The notes below the pieces were generated by a model. That model was not told the DNA's origin. It searched no databases and saw nothing but the letters and a program-made list of their open reading frames with translations. Shown one piece after another: positions 44,589-51,971 of a DNA stretch of 64,000 bases. Position 1 is the stretch's first letter; every line of letters begins with the position of its first letter. Both the position numbers and the translations under genes were made by a program. This stretch comes from JALORV01 sp035498175 (GTDB lineage: Bacteria > Pseudomonadota > Gammaproteobacteria > Burkholderiales > Burkholderiaceae_F): assembly GCA_035498175.1 (NCBI GenBank), contig DATKAJ010000116.1:1-64000 (forward strand). The letters run 5' to 3'.

Positions 44589-45449
44589 TCAGACCACGGC
44601 GCTGTAGATGATGACCAGGATCGTGATCACGCCCAGTGCCAGTCCGAATGTGCCCAGCAGTTTGCTGAACAGGACGGTCTGCGACGTCGGTGCCGGCGCC
44701 TCGAGCGACTGCAGCCTGCCGGCGCCGACCAGGCGCTGATATTCGAGCGGACGCTCGTCCTTCAGCTCATGCTCGGGCAGCCGCCCGGTGAACGCCACGA
44801 TGTCCATCGGAAACTTCTCGGGACGCAGGTGGCCGTTGAAGAAGTGGATCGTGAAGATGAAGCCGACTGCGAGCAGGGCTTCCTCGCCGTGGACGATGGT
44901 CGCCACGTTGAACACCCACCCCGGGAGGAACTCGGAGAAGAAAGTCGGGAACCACAGCATGAACCCGGAGCCACCGATGATGAACATCCCCCAGAAGACG
45001 GCCCAGTAATCGAACTTCTCCCAGTAGGTGTAGCGGTCGAACTGCGGCCGCGGTCCCTTGCCGAAGAACCACTTGAACATCCCGACGATGTCCTGCCCGT
45101 CTTTCAGGTTCGGAACCAGCGAGTACGGTCCCCAGAAGTACGCGAGCCAGTCTTCTGCGAGGAACGCGCGCACGAAGACGCGCAACACGTGGCCGACGAA
45201 GACGATCGTCATGATGGTCGCGCACACGCGGTGAATCAGCGCGGCCCCCCTGAATCCGCCCATCAGCGCGACCAGCGTATGCGCCCAGTCGTGATCGGCG
45301 AACAGCAGCGGCGTGCCGGTGAGCGCGAGGCCGATGAAGGTCAGCATCACAAGCGCATGCGTCACCAGTTCGATCGGGGCAAAGCGCCGGTAGTAGCGGC
45401 CGGGCGCGGCAGCCATTGCATGCGCGGCGCTCATCGTGCTAGAGGACAT
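44589..45449 (-). CDS. Cytochrome b subunit (formate dehydrogenase gamma/b561-like)
   Basis: 286-aa integral membrane protein with about five hydrophobic helices (near 25-45, 65-95, 140-165, 175-205 and 260-282). Histidines within or near helices (LVTHALVML, ALIHRVCATI, FVGHVLR, IVHGEEALLA, FTIHFFNGHL) are candidate ligands for two b haems, as in FdnI-type quinone-reactive subunits. The ATG at 45449 is chosen for its AAGGAG ribosome-binding site; a longer frame to 45500 overlaps the upstream gene. It lies 13 bases after the 11-haem cytochrome and likely links it to the quinone pool. Confidence 0.87.
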   Translation of the reverse strand: MSSSTMSAAHAMAAAPGRYYRRFAPIELVTHALVMLTFIGLALTGTPLLFADHDWAHTLVALMGGFRGAALIHRVCATIMTIVFVGHVLRVFVRAFLAEDWLAYFWGPYSLVPNLKDGQDIVGMFKWFFGKGPRPQFDRYTYWEKFDYWAVFWGMFIIGGSGFMLWFPTFFSEFLPGWVFNVATIVHGEEALLAVGFIFTIHFFNGHLRPEKFPMDIVAFTGRLPEHELKDERPLEYQRLVGAGRLQSLEAPAPTSQTVLFSKLLGTFGLALGVITILVIIYSAVV

Positions 45450-45462
45450 GGTGCGCTCCTTG

Positions 45463-46704
45463 TCAGTGGCTGCCACCGCCGCCGCGACGGCTGTCGACAT
45501 CCTTCAGCGAGCGGATCAGCCACAGCAGCGTGTGGATGCCGAAGAACGTGAAGACGCCGGCGAGCAGCAGCTGCATGAATAGCCGCGTGTAGTACAGGAT
45601 CGGATTGCCGGCACGGTCGTGCGGATTGCCGTGCGGCTCGTACGCGGCGAAGTTGGCGTTGGCGCCCGGGTGGCAGCTGCGGCACGTATTGACACGGTTC
45701 TCGGGCGACACCATCGACTTCGGATTCGACGCCGGCAAAACTTCGTGCGCACCGTGGCAGCTGTTGCAGGTCGCGACTCGGGTGTACCCGAGCTTCGTGA
45801 CCTGCCCGTGATACGTGTCGCGGTAACTGGTGATGAAGTCCTGATGGCAGTTGCCACACTCGTTGATGACGTCGACCTGCCATTGCGGCGAACCATGCGG
45901 CTGGATGCGGTGGGCGCTGTGGCAGTCGATGCAGGTCGGCGCAGCCGAATTGCCGGCCTGGCGCATCTGCCCGTGCTGGCTCGCGCTGAAGCGGCTGTAA
46001 ACCTGCTGGTGGCAGCTGCCGCACATCTGCGCGATGTTGTCGCGGTTGACGCGGCTCGTCGCATCGCCCTTGCTGCGGATGCTGTGCGCGCCGTGGCAGC
46101 CGGTGCAGGTGGGCGCCTTCGCGGCGTCGGGGGTTCCGCCGTTCGTCTTGCGGCCGTGAATGCTGTCGTGATACTGCGCGACGATGTTGCCGCCCGGCAG
46201 CTTGGCCTTCTGGATCACGGCCTCGTTGCCGTGGCAAGTGCCGCAGGTCGCCTCGCGCTTCGCAATGTTCGTGCGCGATGCCGGGTCGCTCGACTTCAGG
46301 ATGTCGTGGCTGCCGTGGCAGTCGCTGCAAGTCGCAGCCACCATGTTGCCGCCGGCCCGTGCCTTCGCGTGCGCCGTCGACTGGTACGCCGTGACCGCGG
46401 CCTCGTGGCAGGCTCCGCAGTTTGCGGGCTTGAGCTTGGCTTCGTGCGGCAACTTGTCGGCCGAGACATCGCTGTGGCAGTCGGTGCACTTGAAGTTCAT
46501 CTGTCCGTGCACCGAGGTGCCGAACTTCTTGGCGTCGACCGCGATCGACTTGCCGGCGTCGCTCTTCGCGCCGGGATCGCCGTGGCACATCAGACAGGTG
46601 TCGTTGGGTGCGGCATCGGCCGCCTCGACCGCCATCGACACCGTGAGCAGCACCGCGGCCATCGCCGCGATGACCAGGGGACGCAGACTGCTTGGGGCTT
46701 GCAT
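45463..46704 (-). CDS. Undecahaem membrane-anchored cytochrome c
   Basis: 413-aa exported protein. A signal peptide (about 1-29, ending AVEAAD) leads into eleven CXXCH motifs at 37, 73, 96, 126, 154, 200, 228, 258, 283, 313 and 341, spaced about 25-45 residues with extra His residues (for example HGAH, HSAH) suited to bis-His ligation. A single C-terminal helix (about 373-397) anchors it in the inner membrane with the haems in the periplasm. The start at 46704 is set by the signal peptide. It is first in a set with a cytochrome b and another multihaem cytochrome. The pathway is unknown; no catalytic haem motif (CX2CK) or partner reductase is seen. Confidence 0.9.
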   Translation of the reverse strand: MQAPSSLRPLVIAAMAAVLLTVSMAVEAADAAPNDTCLMCHGDPGAKSDAGKSIAVDAKKFGTSVHGQMNFKCTDCHSDVSADKLPHEAKLKPANCGACHEAAVTAYQSTAHAKARAGGNMVAATCSDCHGSHDILKSSDPASRTNIAKREATCGTCHGNEAVIQKAKLPGGNIVAQYHDSIHGRKTNGGTPDAAKAPTCTGCHGAHSIRSKGDATSRVNRDNIAQMCGSCHQQVYSRFSASQHGQMRQAGNSAAPTCIDCHSAHRIQPHGSPQWQVDVINECGNCHQDFITSYRDTYHGQVTKLGYTRVATCNSCHGAHEVLPASNPKSMVSPENRVNTCRSCHPGANANFAAYEPHGNPHDRAGNPILYYTRLFMQLLLAGVFTFFGIHTLLWLIRSLKDVDSRRGGGGSH

Positions 46705-46950
46705 GTTCAACTCCGCGCGTGGGGATGCGCGCTGTTCACAGCCTGCGCAGTGTTGCACCCGCTCCGCGGTGTCCGGTTGACCCGTATCAATCGGCCCCGG
46801 CGGCTCGCCGACAAAACGTTGCGTCGACACCGAAGCGGTCAAAACCCGCCAGCGTCCGCTCGCAACACGACAGCCGCCACGGGTTTTCTGCGAGACTCAC
46901 GGCGTTGCCGTCAGGACGAGAGCGACCGCAACGCCAAACGAGGAGACATC

Positions 46951-47454
46951 ATGCGCAAGATCAAACTGCACGCAGCCGCTGCGCTGCTGGCCGCCGCGGC
47001 GGCCGCCGCGACTGGCGCCGAGCCGGCCACGTATTCGGTGAAGTTGCTGACACCCGAGGCTGCGACCAAGGCGGCGCGCGCGGCGCTCGAGGACTGCCGC
47101 AAGCGCGGCTACCAGGTCACCGTCGCGGTGGTTGACCGTTCCGGTGTCGCGCAGGCCGTCATGCGCGACCGTTTTGCGGGTCCGCACACGGTGCAGACGG
47201 CGATCAACAAGGGTTACAGCGCGGTGAGCTTCCGCACCGATACGCTCGAACTGGCCGCAGCGACGCAGGCCGGCAGCGCGAGTTCCGGCATCCGCCAGAT
47301 TCCGAACGTCGTGGCCGTCGGCGGTGGCGTCAACATCGCTGCTGGCGGAGCAACGTTCGGCGCGATCGGCGTCTCCGGGGCGCCGACCGGCGTGCTCGAT
47401 GATGCGTGCGCCAAGGCCGGCATCGCGGCGATCCGCGACGAACTCGAGTTCTAG
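46951..47454 (+). CDS. GlcG/HbpS-family (DUF336) exported protein
   Basis: 167-aa protein with a signal peptide (about 1-23, Ala-rich, ending TGAEP). The rest is one GlcG/HbpS domain: LTPEAATKAARAALEDCRKRG, VAVVDRSGVAQAVMRDRFAGPHT, and the Gly-rich GGGVNIAAGGATFGAIGVSGA. Some members of this family (HbpS) bind haem or iron. A GAGGAG ribosome-binding site precedes the ATG. It is divergent from the multihaem cytochrome cluster, 246 bp apart; a haem-related function is suggested only by family and location. Confidence 0.85.
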   Translation: MRKIKLHAAAALLAAAAAAATGAEPATYSVKLLTPEAATKAARAALEDCRKRGYQVTVAVVDRSGVAQAVMRDRFAGPHTVQTAINKGYSAVSFRTDTLELAAATQAGSASSGIRQIPNVVAVGGGVNIAAGGATFGAIGVSGAPTGVLDDACAKAGIAAIRDELEF

Positions 47455-47482
47455 ATCTGCACAACCGGTCACGAAGCGCCCG

Positions 47483-47887
47483 ATGTCGACCCGAACCGCA
47501 TCGTGCTCATGCGGCCAACTGCGCATCCTGGTGCACAGCGAGCCGCGGGGTGTCGGACTCTGTCATTGCCTCGCGTGCCAGCAACGAACCGGCAGCGTGT
47601 TCGCCGCGCTGGCCGGTTTCGCCGCGCCCTACCAGGTCTTCGGCGCGGCCACCGAGTACACGCGCGTCGGCGACCAGGGCGCGCGCTTCACCTTTCGCTT
47701 CTGTCCGATCTGCGGAACTACCCTCTTCCATACGGAAGAGGGCCGGGAGGATTCGGTAAGCGTCGCGGTCGGTGCCTTCGCGGACCCAGCGTTTCCTGCG
47801 CCGCAGGTATCCGTCTACGACAGCCGAAGGCATCTGTGGGTCGCGCTGCCTCCCGGCGTGCAGCGTTTCGACAGGGATCCACCCTAG
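47483..47887 (+). CDS. GFA-domain (glutathione-dependent formaldehyde-activating/CENP-V) protein
   Basis: 134-aa zinc-binding protein. The GFA cysteine pattern is present: CSCGQL near the N-terminus, CHCLACQQRTGS in the middle and FCPICGTTLF further on. Members bind zinc and small thiols; the formaldehyde role applies only to Gfa itself. The ATG at 47483 is 28 bases after the GlcG-like gene, so the two may be co-transcribed. Confidence 0.85.
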   Translation: MSTRTASCSCGQLRILVHSEPRGVGLCHCLACQQRTGSVFAALAGFAAPYQVFGAATEYTRVGDQGARFTFRFCPICGTTLFHTEEGREDSVSVAVGAFADPAFPAPQVSVYDSRRHLWVALPPGVQRFDRDPP

Positions 47888-48000
47888 CCGGCGAACCGCT
47901 GCGCGGCGCGCCGCGAATATTCGGCACCGCGTCGTGATCATTTGCCGTAGCCGCCATGGCCCGCGTTGGCGTCTGATGACGCCAGAGCCGGGAGATCGCC

Positions 48001-49122
48001 ATGCGCGGGATATTCATCAGCTATCGCCGGGAAGACGCCGAGGGCCAGGCAGGCCGCCTGTTCGACGACCTGTGCGCCCACTTTGGCCACGACGCGGTGT
48101 TCATGGACGTCGCCGGCATCAGGAAGGGCGTCGACTTTCGCCGCATCATCCAGGAGCACGTGACCTCGTGCGGCGTGCTGCTCGTCATCGTCGGTAGAGG
48201 GTGGTTGAGCGCAACCGACAGTGCGGGCAAGCGACGGCTGGAAGATCCCAACGATTTTGTTCGGCTCGAAACCGCGGCCGCGCTTTCGCGCGACATCCCC
48301 GTCGTACCGGTCCTGGTACACGGAGCGACGATGCCGCGGGAGCAGGATCTTCCCGCGGTTCTGCGGGACCTCGCGTTCCGCAATGGTGCCGAACTGACAC
48401 ACGCTCGCTGGGACTCGGACGTGAAAGCGCTGATTGACGACCTGAAACCGTATCTCGGATCCTCGGTGCGGGTCGTGCCGGCCGGTCAATCGAGCATCGA
48501 CGAAACGCAGACACCGGCGCGCGCCGAGCCACCGCGGCGTCGGAGCTCGGTCCTCGTCATCGGCGCAGCGCTCGGCATCGCCGCAATCGCGGGCAGCGCC
48601 TGGATGCACAGCAAGCCGATCGTGCAGACGAATCGCGGCGTGCAGGACAGTTCCGCGCCAGCGATCGCCAGGCCGCCGGACGTCGCAACACAGCCCGTGC
48701 GAGACAACCCGACGATCGCATCGGCGCCGACTGCCCCTGTGATGCCGATTGCCCCGGTGGTGCCGAAGCCCGCAGACGATCCCGTGAAGATCGCGCAGGC
48801 GACTGCCGAGGCCGACGCCGCCAAGGCTGCCGCGGCTCGCGCGGCCGCAGCGCGTGCCGCCGCCGCGAGGAGGGACGCCGAGGAGCAGCGTCGTCGCGAC
48901 GACGCCGTGCGCGCGGCGCGAGCCGAGGAACAGCAACGACGCGACGAGGCCGAGCGCACGGCGCGAGCCGAGGAACGACGCAAGCACGACGAGGAAACGC
49001 GGCGCCTCGCGCAGGAGCAGGCCGAAAAGGAGCGGGCCGCTGCCGAGCAGGCCGCCGCAGCGAAGGTATTCACCGAATTCGCGGCCGCGGTGATCGGCAG
49101 CCGCGCTGCCAACCGTCGCTGA
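48001..49122 (+). CDS. TIR-domain protein with transmembrane helix and charged coiled coil
   Basis: 373-aa protein. The N-terminal TIR domain (1-152) starts GIFISYRREDAEG, has VFMDVAGIRKGVDF and carries Glu90 in DPNDFVRLE, the position of the catalytic glutamate of NADase TIRs. A transmembrane helix follows (about 184-202), then a Pro/Thr/Ala-rich spacer (205-260) and an Ala/Arg/Glu coiled coil (about 262-356). It might cleave NAD+ or serve as a signalling scaffold at the membrane. No defence partner (Thoeris ThsA, SLOG, CBASS) is adjacent, so a defence role is not supported. Confidence 0.85.
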   Translation: MRGIFISYRREDAEGQAGRLFDDLCAHFGHDAVFMDVAGIRKGVDFRRIIQEHVTSCGVLLVIVGRGWLSATDSAGKRRLEDPNDFVRLETAAALSRDIPVVPVLVHGATMPREQDLPAVLRDLAFRNGAELTHARWDSDVKALIDDLKPYLGSSVRVVPAGQSSIDETQTPARAEPPRRRSSVLVIGAALGIAAIAGSAWMHSKPIVQTNRGVQDSSAPAIARPPDVATQPVRDNPTIASAPTAPVMPIAPVVPKPADDPVKIAQATAEADAAKAAAARAAAARAAAARRDAEEQRRRDDAVRAARAEEQQRRDEAERTARAEERRKHDEETRRLAQEQAEKERAAAEQAAAAKVFTEFAAAVIGSRAANRR

Positions 49123-49165
49123 GGCCTCGCGCCGCAGTTTCGTGCCCGGGCCGGACGCGACGGTG

Positions 49166-49750
49166 CTACTGCCGCGAAGGATCGAAGCTGGCCCCAGCTC
49201 GCCTGCGCCGCCACCGGTAGAACAGCGCGTACAGCGCGGCCAGCGCAATTCCCGCGAGCACGATCGCGGCCTCGTACCGCGCGAGATCGCCCAGCATCGC
49301 TTCGATCGCATGGCCGAAGATCCAGCCCGCGCCGGCAACCAGCGGCGCCCACAAGAGCGCACCGAGCGCATTGAACAGCGCGAAGCGCACGGCGCTGATC
49401 GGCGAGGTGCCGATCAGGATCGGACCCGCGATGCGCAGGCCATAGGCGAAGCGCACGCCGACGATGAGCCAGGCGTCGAACCGCAGCATCAGTTCGTGCA
49501 CCCGCGTGGCCTGGCCGGCCACCGACGGCAGGCGCTCCAGCACTCGCCTGCCATGAAACCGGCCGAGCCAGTAGAAGAACTGGTCACCCGCAAAGCCCAT
49601 CAGCGCAGCGATGCCGACGACCCAGCCGAACTCGAGATGTCCGCGACTGGCGGCAAACCCGGCGAGCGCGAGGATGGTCTCGCCTTCGAAAAAGCAGCCC
49701 AGTGCAACGGCCCAGTAGCCGTATGCCGCGATCAGCGCGCCGACGTCCAT
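49166..49750 (-). CDS. DedA-family membrane protein
   Basis: 194-aa inner-membrane protein of the DedA/SNARE-associated (VTT) family, implicated in lipid scrambling and membrane homeostasis. Conserved motifs are FFEGETILALAGFAASRG near the start, GFAGDQFFYWLGRFHGRR and the FRFAYGLRIAGPILIGTS-like re-entrant segment (here VRFAYGLRIAGPILIG). Five to six hydrophobic stretches. No clear operon partner. Confidence 0.9.
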   Translation of the reverse strand: MDVGALIAAYGYWAVALGCFFEGETILALAGFAASRGHLEFGWVVGIAALMGFAGDQFFYWLGRFHGRRVLERLPSVAGQATRVHELMLRFDAWLIVGVRFAYGLRIAGPILIGTSPISAVRFALFNALGALLWAPLVAGAGWIFGHAIEAMLGDLARYEAAIVLAGIALAALYALFYRWRRRRAGASFDPSRQ

Positions 49751-49829
49751 GCCTCAGGATTTGATCATGAAACCGGGGCAGCACCGCGCGCGGCGCCTGC
49801 GCGGTCGGCCTTGGCCGTGCGCCCGGCGG

Positions 49830-50198
49830 TCAGCCGGCGCGAGGCTGGAACAGCTCGATCGGATTACCCGAAGGGTCCTCGACGAGAACCTGCTGTCCGC
49901 CCGGACCCTCGACCGGATCGCTGCGGAAGCACGCGCCCGTCGCGCGCAATGCCTCCATTGCCGCCGAAAGGTCCGGCACCTCGACGACGACACGGTTCCA
50001 GCCGCCCGGCGACGGAGTCGAGCCGTCGGCAAGCTGCCTGGACGCGGACGTTCCGGGACCGCTCAGCCAGAGCTGCAGGTCACCTTTCTCGAGGATCGCG
50101 AACGGCGGTCCCCACCGCTCCTTCTGGGAGAATCCGAGTGCCGCATAGAACGGCAAGGCGACATCGACATCTTTCACGAGGTAGCGCACCGTGGCCAT
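49830..50198 (-). CDS. VOC/glyoxalase-fold protein
   Basis: 122-aa protein with the vicinal-oxygen-chelate fold: RYLVKDVDVALPFYAALGF at the start, an ILEKGDLQLWLSG strand and a C-terminal VLVEDPSGNPIELFQP. Similar proteins are glyoxalase/bleomycin-resistance-like; a metal site cannot be assigned with certainty (His is missing at the first typical position, Glu is present in PIELF). The start at 50198 (MATVRYLV) is the family start; the upstream frame to 50300 is unlikely. Confidence 0.82.
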   Translation of the reverse strand: MATVRYLVKDVDVALPFYAALGFSQKERWGPPFAILEKGDLQLWLSGPGTSASRQLADGSTPSPGGWNRVVVEVPDLSAAMEALRATGACFRSDPVEGPGGQQVLVEDPSGNPIELFQPRAG

Positions 50199-50338
50199 GA
50201 GTTTCCCCGAACGAGCAGTCGCCTTCAGACAGGCTCGGAGCATTCTGGCGGCCTGGCGCGGAGTCGGCAATTGGCCCACCGGCATGCCGGAAGTGGACAA
50301 TGCAGATCACGCGTCGGACGCACTTCAGGGAAATCGGG

Positions 50339-50911
50339 ATGACAACTTACAAGGTGGGTTACCTTGTCGGCAGCCTCGCCACCGCTTCCATCAATCGGCT
50401 GCTCGCGAAGGCGCTGACGCGCCTTGCGCCGCCGGAGCTGGTGCTCAGCGAGATCCCGATCCGGGACCTCCCGCTGTACAGCTACGATTACGACGCCGAC
50501 TTCCCGGCGGTAGCGCGCCAGTTCAAGCAGGCCATTGCTGCGTCTGACGCGATCCTCTTCGTCACGCCGGAATACAACCGCTCGATTCCGGGCGGCCTGA
50601 AGAACGCAATCGACTGGGCCAGCCGTCCGTGGAAACAGAATTCCTTTTCCCGCAAGCCTTCGGCAGTCATCGGCACATCGACCGGTGCGATCGGGACCGC
50701 GGTGGCGCAGCAGCAGTTGCGCAGCGTGCTGAGCTTCTGCAACTCGCCGCAGATGAACGCACCTGAGGCGTACATCCAGTTCAAGCCGGGACTGATCACC
50801 GCGGATGGACAGGTCACGGTCGAATCGACGGCCGAGTTCCTGCGCAACTACATGGCGGAACTGCTTGCATTCATCGTGCGCGTCTACACGGTTCTGCCGC
50901 GCAACGCCTGA
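50339..50911 (+). CDS. NADPH-dependent FMN reductase-family oxidoreductase
   Basis: 190-aa flavodoxin-like quinone/azo/chromate-reductase type protein. The phosphate-binding GSLATASINRLLAKAL is at 11-26 and the FMN-contacting PEYNRSIPGGLKNAIDW near 84. Normal length for the family. The ATG at 50339 is preferred over one at 50300 because the beta strand TYKVGYLVG follows directly. The physiological substrate is unknown. Confidence 0.9.
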   Translation: MTTYKVGYLVGSLATASINRLLAKALTRLAPPELVLSEIPIRDLPLYSYDYDADFPAVARQFKQAIAASDAILFVTPEYNRSIPGGLKNAIDWASRPWKQNSFSRKPSAVIGTSTGAIGTAVAQQQLRSVLSFCNSPQMNAPEAYIQFKPGLITADGQVTVESTAEFLRNYMAELLAFIVRVYTVLPRNA

Positions 50912-50982
50912 CGCAAGGGTCCCAAAACGAGCTGACGCTGCGGGGCGGATCGGACCCGCCCCCCGGTAGCATCGCGGCCACA

Positions 50983-51873
50983 ATGGATCGGCATCTCTCC
51001 GCTTCGACGGTCGCGCTGCTCGTCGCTCCTCCGCTCTTTTGGGCCGGCAATGCGGTCGTCGCGCGCGCCCTCGTCGGCATCTTTCCGCCGCTCTCCCTGT
51101 CCTTCGCCCGCTGGGCACTCGCCCTTCTGATCGTGCTGCCGTTCACTTTGCGCGGACTGCGGGCCGCGTGGCCGAGCCTGCGCGGACGCTGGGCCGTAGT
51201 GCTCGCGATCAGCGCGCTGGGCGTCGGCTGCTACAACTCGCTGCAGTACCTCGCACTGCAGACCTCGACCGCGGTGAACGCCACGCTGATCGGCGCGTCT
51301 GCGCCGATTGCCTCGCTGCTGGTCGGTGCGGCGTTTTTCGGCTCCGCGGTGCGACGGGTGCAGTGGCTTGGCGCCGCGCTGTCACTCGCGGGCGTTCTGC
51401 TCGTGATCGCGCGCGGCGACCCGATGAATCTTGCGCGGATGCACCTCGACCGCGGTGACCTGATCATGCTCGCCGCAACGCTCGCCTGGAGCGTCTACAC
51501 GTGGCTGCTGCGCACGCGGCGGCCACCGGTACCGGCTGCGCCGTTCCTGACGCTGCAGATGGCACTCGGCGCGGTGATGATCCTGCCATTCGCGCTGCTC
51601 GAATACGCCGTGACCGGCCAGACGGCGGCGCCCACTGCAGGCAACCTCGCCGCCCTGCTCTATGTCGCGCTGCTGCCCTCGCTGGTGGCCTACTTCTGCT
51701 GGGACCGCGGTGTCGCCCGCGCCGGCGCGATCCTGCCGATGTATTTCGTCAACCTGACGCCGGTCTTCGCCGGCCTGCTCTCGTACTTCATCCTCGGCGA
51801 GGCCATCGGGTTGCATCATCTCGTCGGAGGCGTGCTGATCATCGCCGGCATCCACCTGGCGAACCGCCGCTGA
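50983..51873 (+). CDS. DMT-superfamily EamA transporter (second)
   Basis: 296-aa ten-helix inner-membrane transporter with two EamA repeats. The first begins APPLFWAGNAVVARALVG near 12 and the second begins LAATLAWSVYTWLLR near 150. The C-terminal GEAIGLHHLVGGVLIIAGI is typical. It is not closely similar to the other DMT protein near 11 kb. Substrate unknown. Confidence 0.88.
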   Translation: MDRHLSASTVALLVAPPLFWAGNAVVARALVGIFPPLSLSFARWALALLIVLPFTLRGLRAAWPSLRGRWAVVLAISALGVGCYNSLQYLALQTSTAVNATLIGASAPIASLLVGAAFFGSAVRRVQWLGAALSLAGVLLVIARGDPMNLARMHLDRGDLIMLAATLAWSVYTWLLRTRRPPVPAAPFLTLQMALGAVMILPFALLEYAVTGQTAAPTAGNLAALLYVALLPSLVAYFCWDRGVARAGAILPMYFVNLTPVFAGLLSYFILGEAIGLHHLVGGVLIIAGIHLANRR

Positions 51874-51920
51874 GGGAACCGCGCCTCGCCGGCACCAGCG
51901 GCCGCGCACAAGCCACTGGC

Positions 51921-51926
51921 TACAAT
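51921..51926 (+). promoter_or_regulatory. Candidate -10 box of pepN
   Basis: TACAAT followed by CGAC, 46 bases before the pepN ATG. A variant of the TANAATCG word. No -35 consensus. Confidence 0.35.
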
Positions 51927-51971
51927 CGACGCCCGCTGCAACCCTGTGTGCCGCCTGCCTGCGGAGACCCG

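Noticed and set aside
45619..47454. A 611-codon plus-strand open frame ending with the GlcG-like gene
   Set aside because: The first two thirds are antisense to the 11-haem cytochrome; the true gene starts at 46951 with a ribosome-binding site and signal peptide.
48001..49122. TIR gene as part of Thoeris or another defence island
   Set aside because: Neighbours are GFA, DedA, VOC and an FMN reductase; no ThsA, SLOG, helicase or nuclease gene is adjacent.
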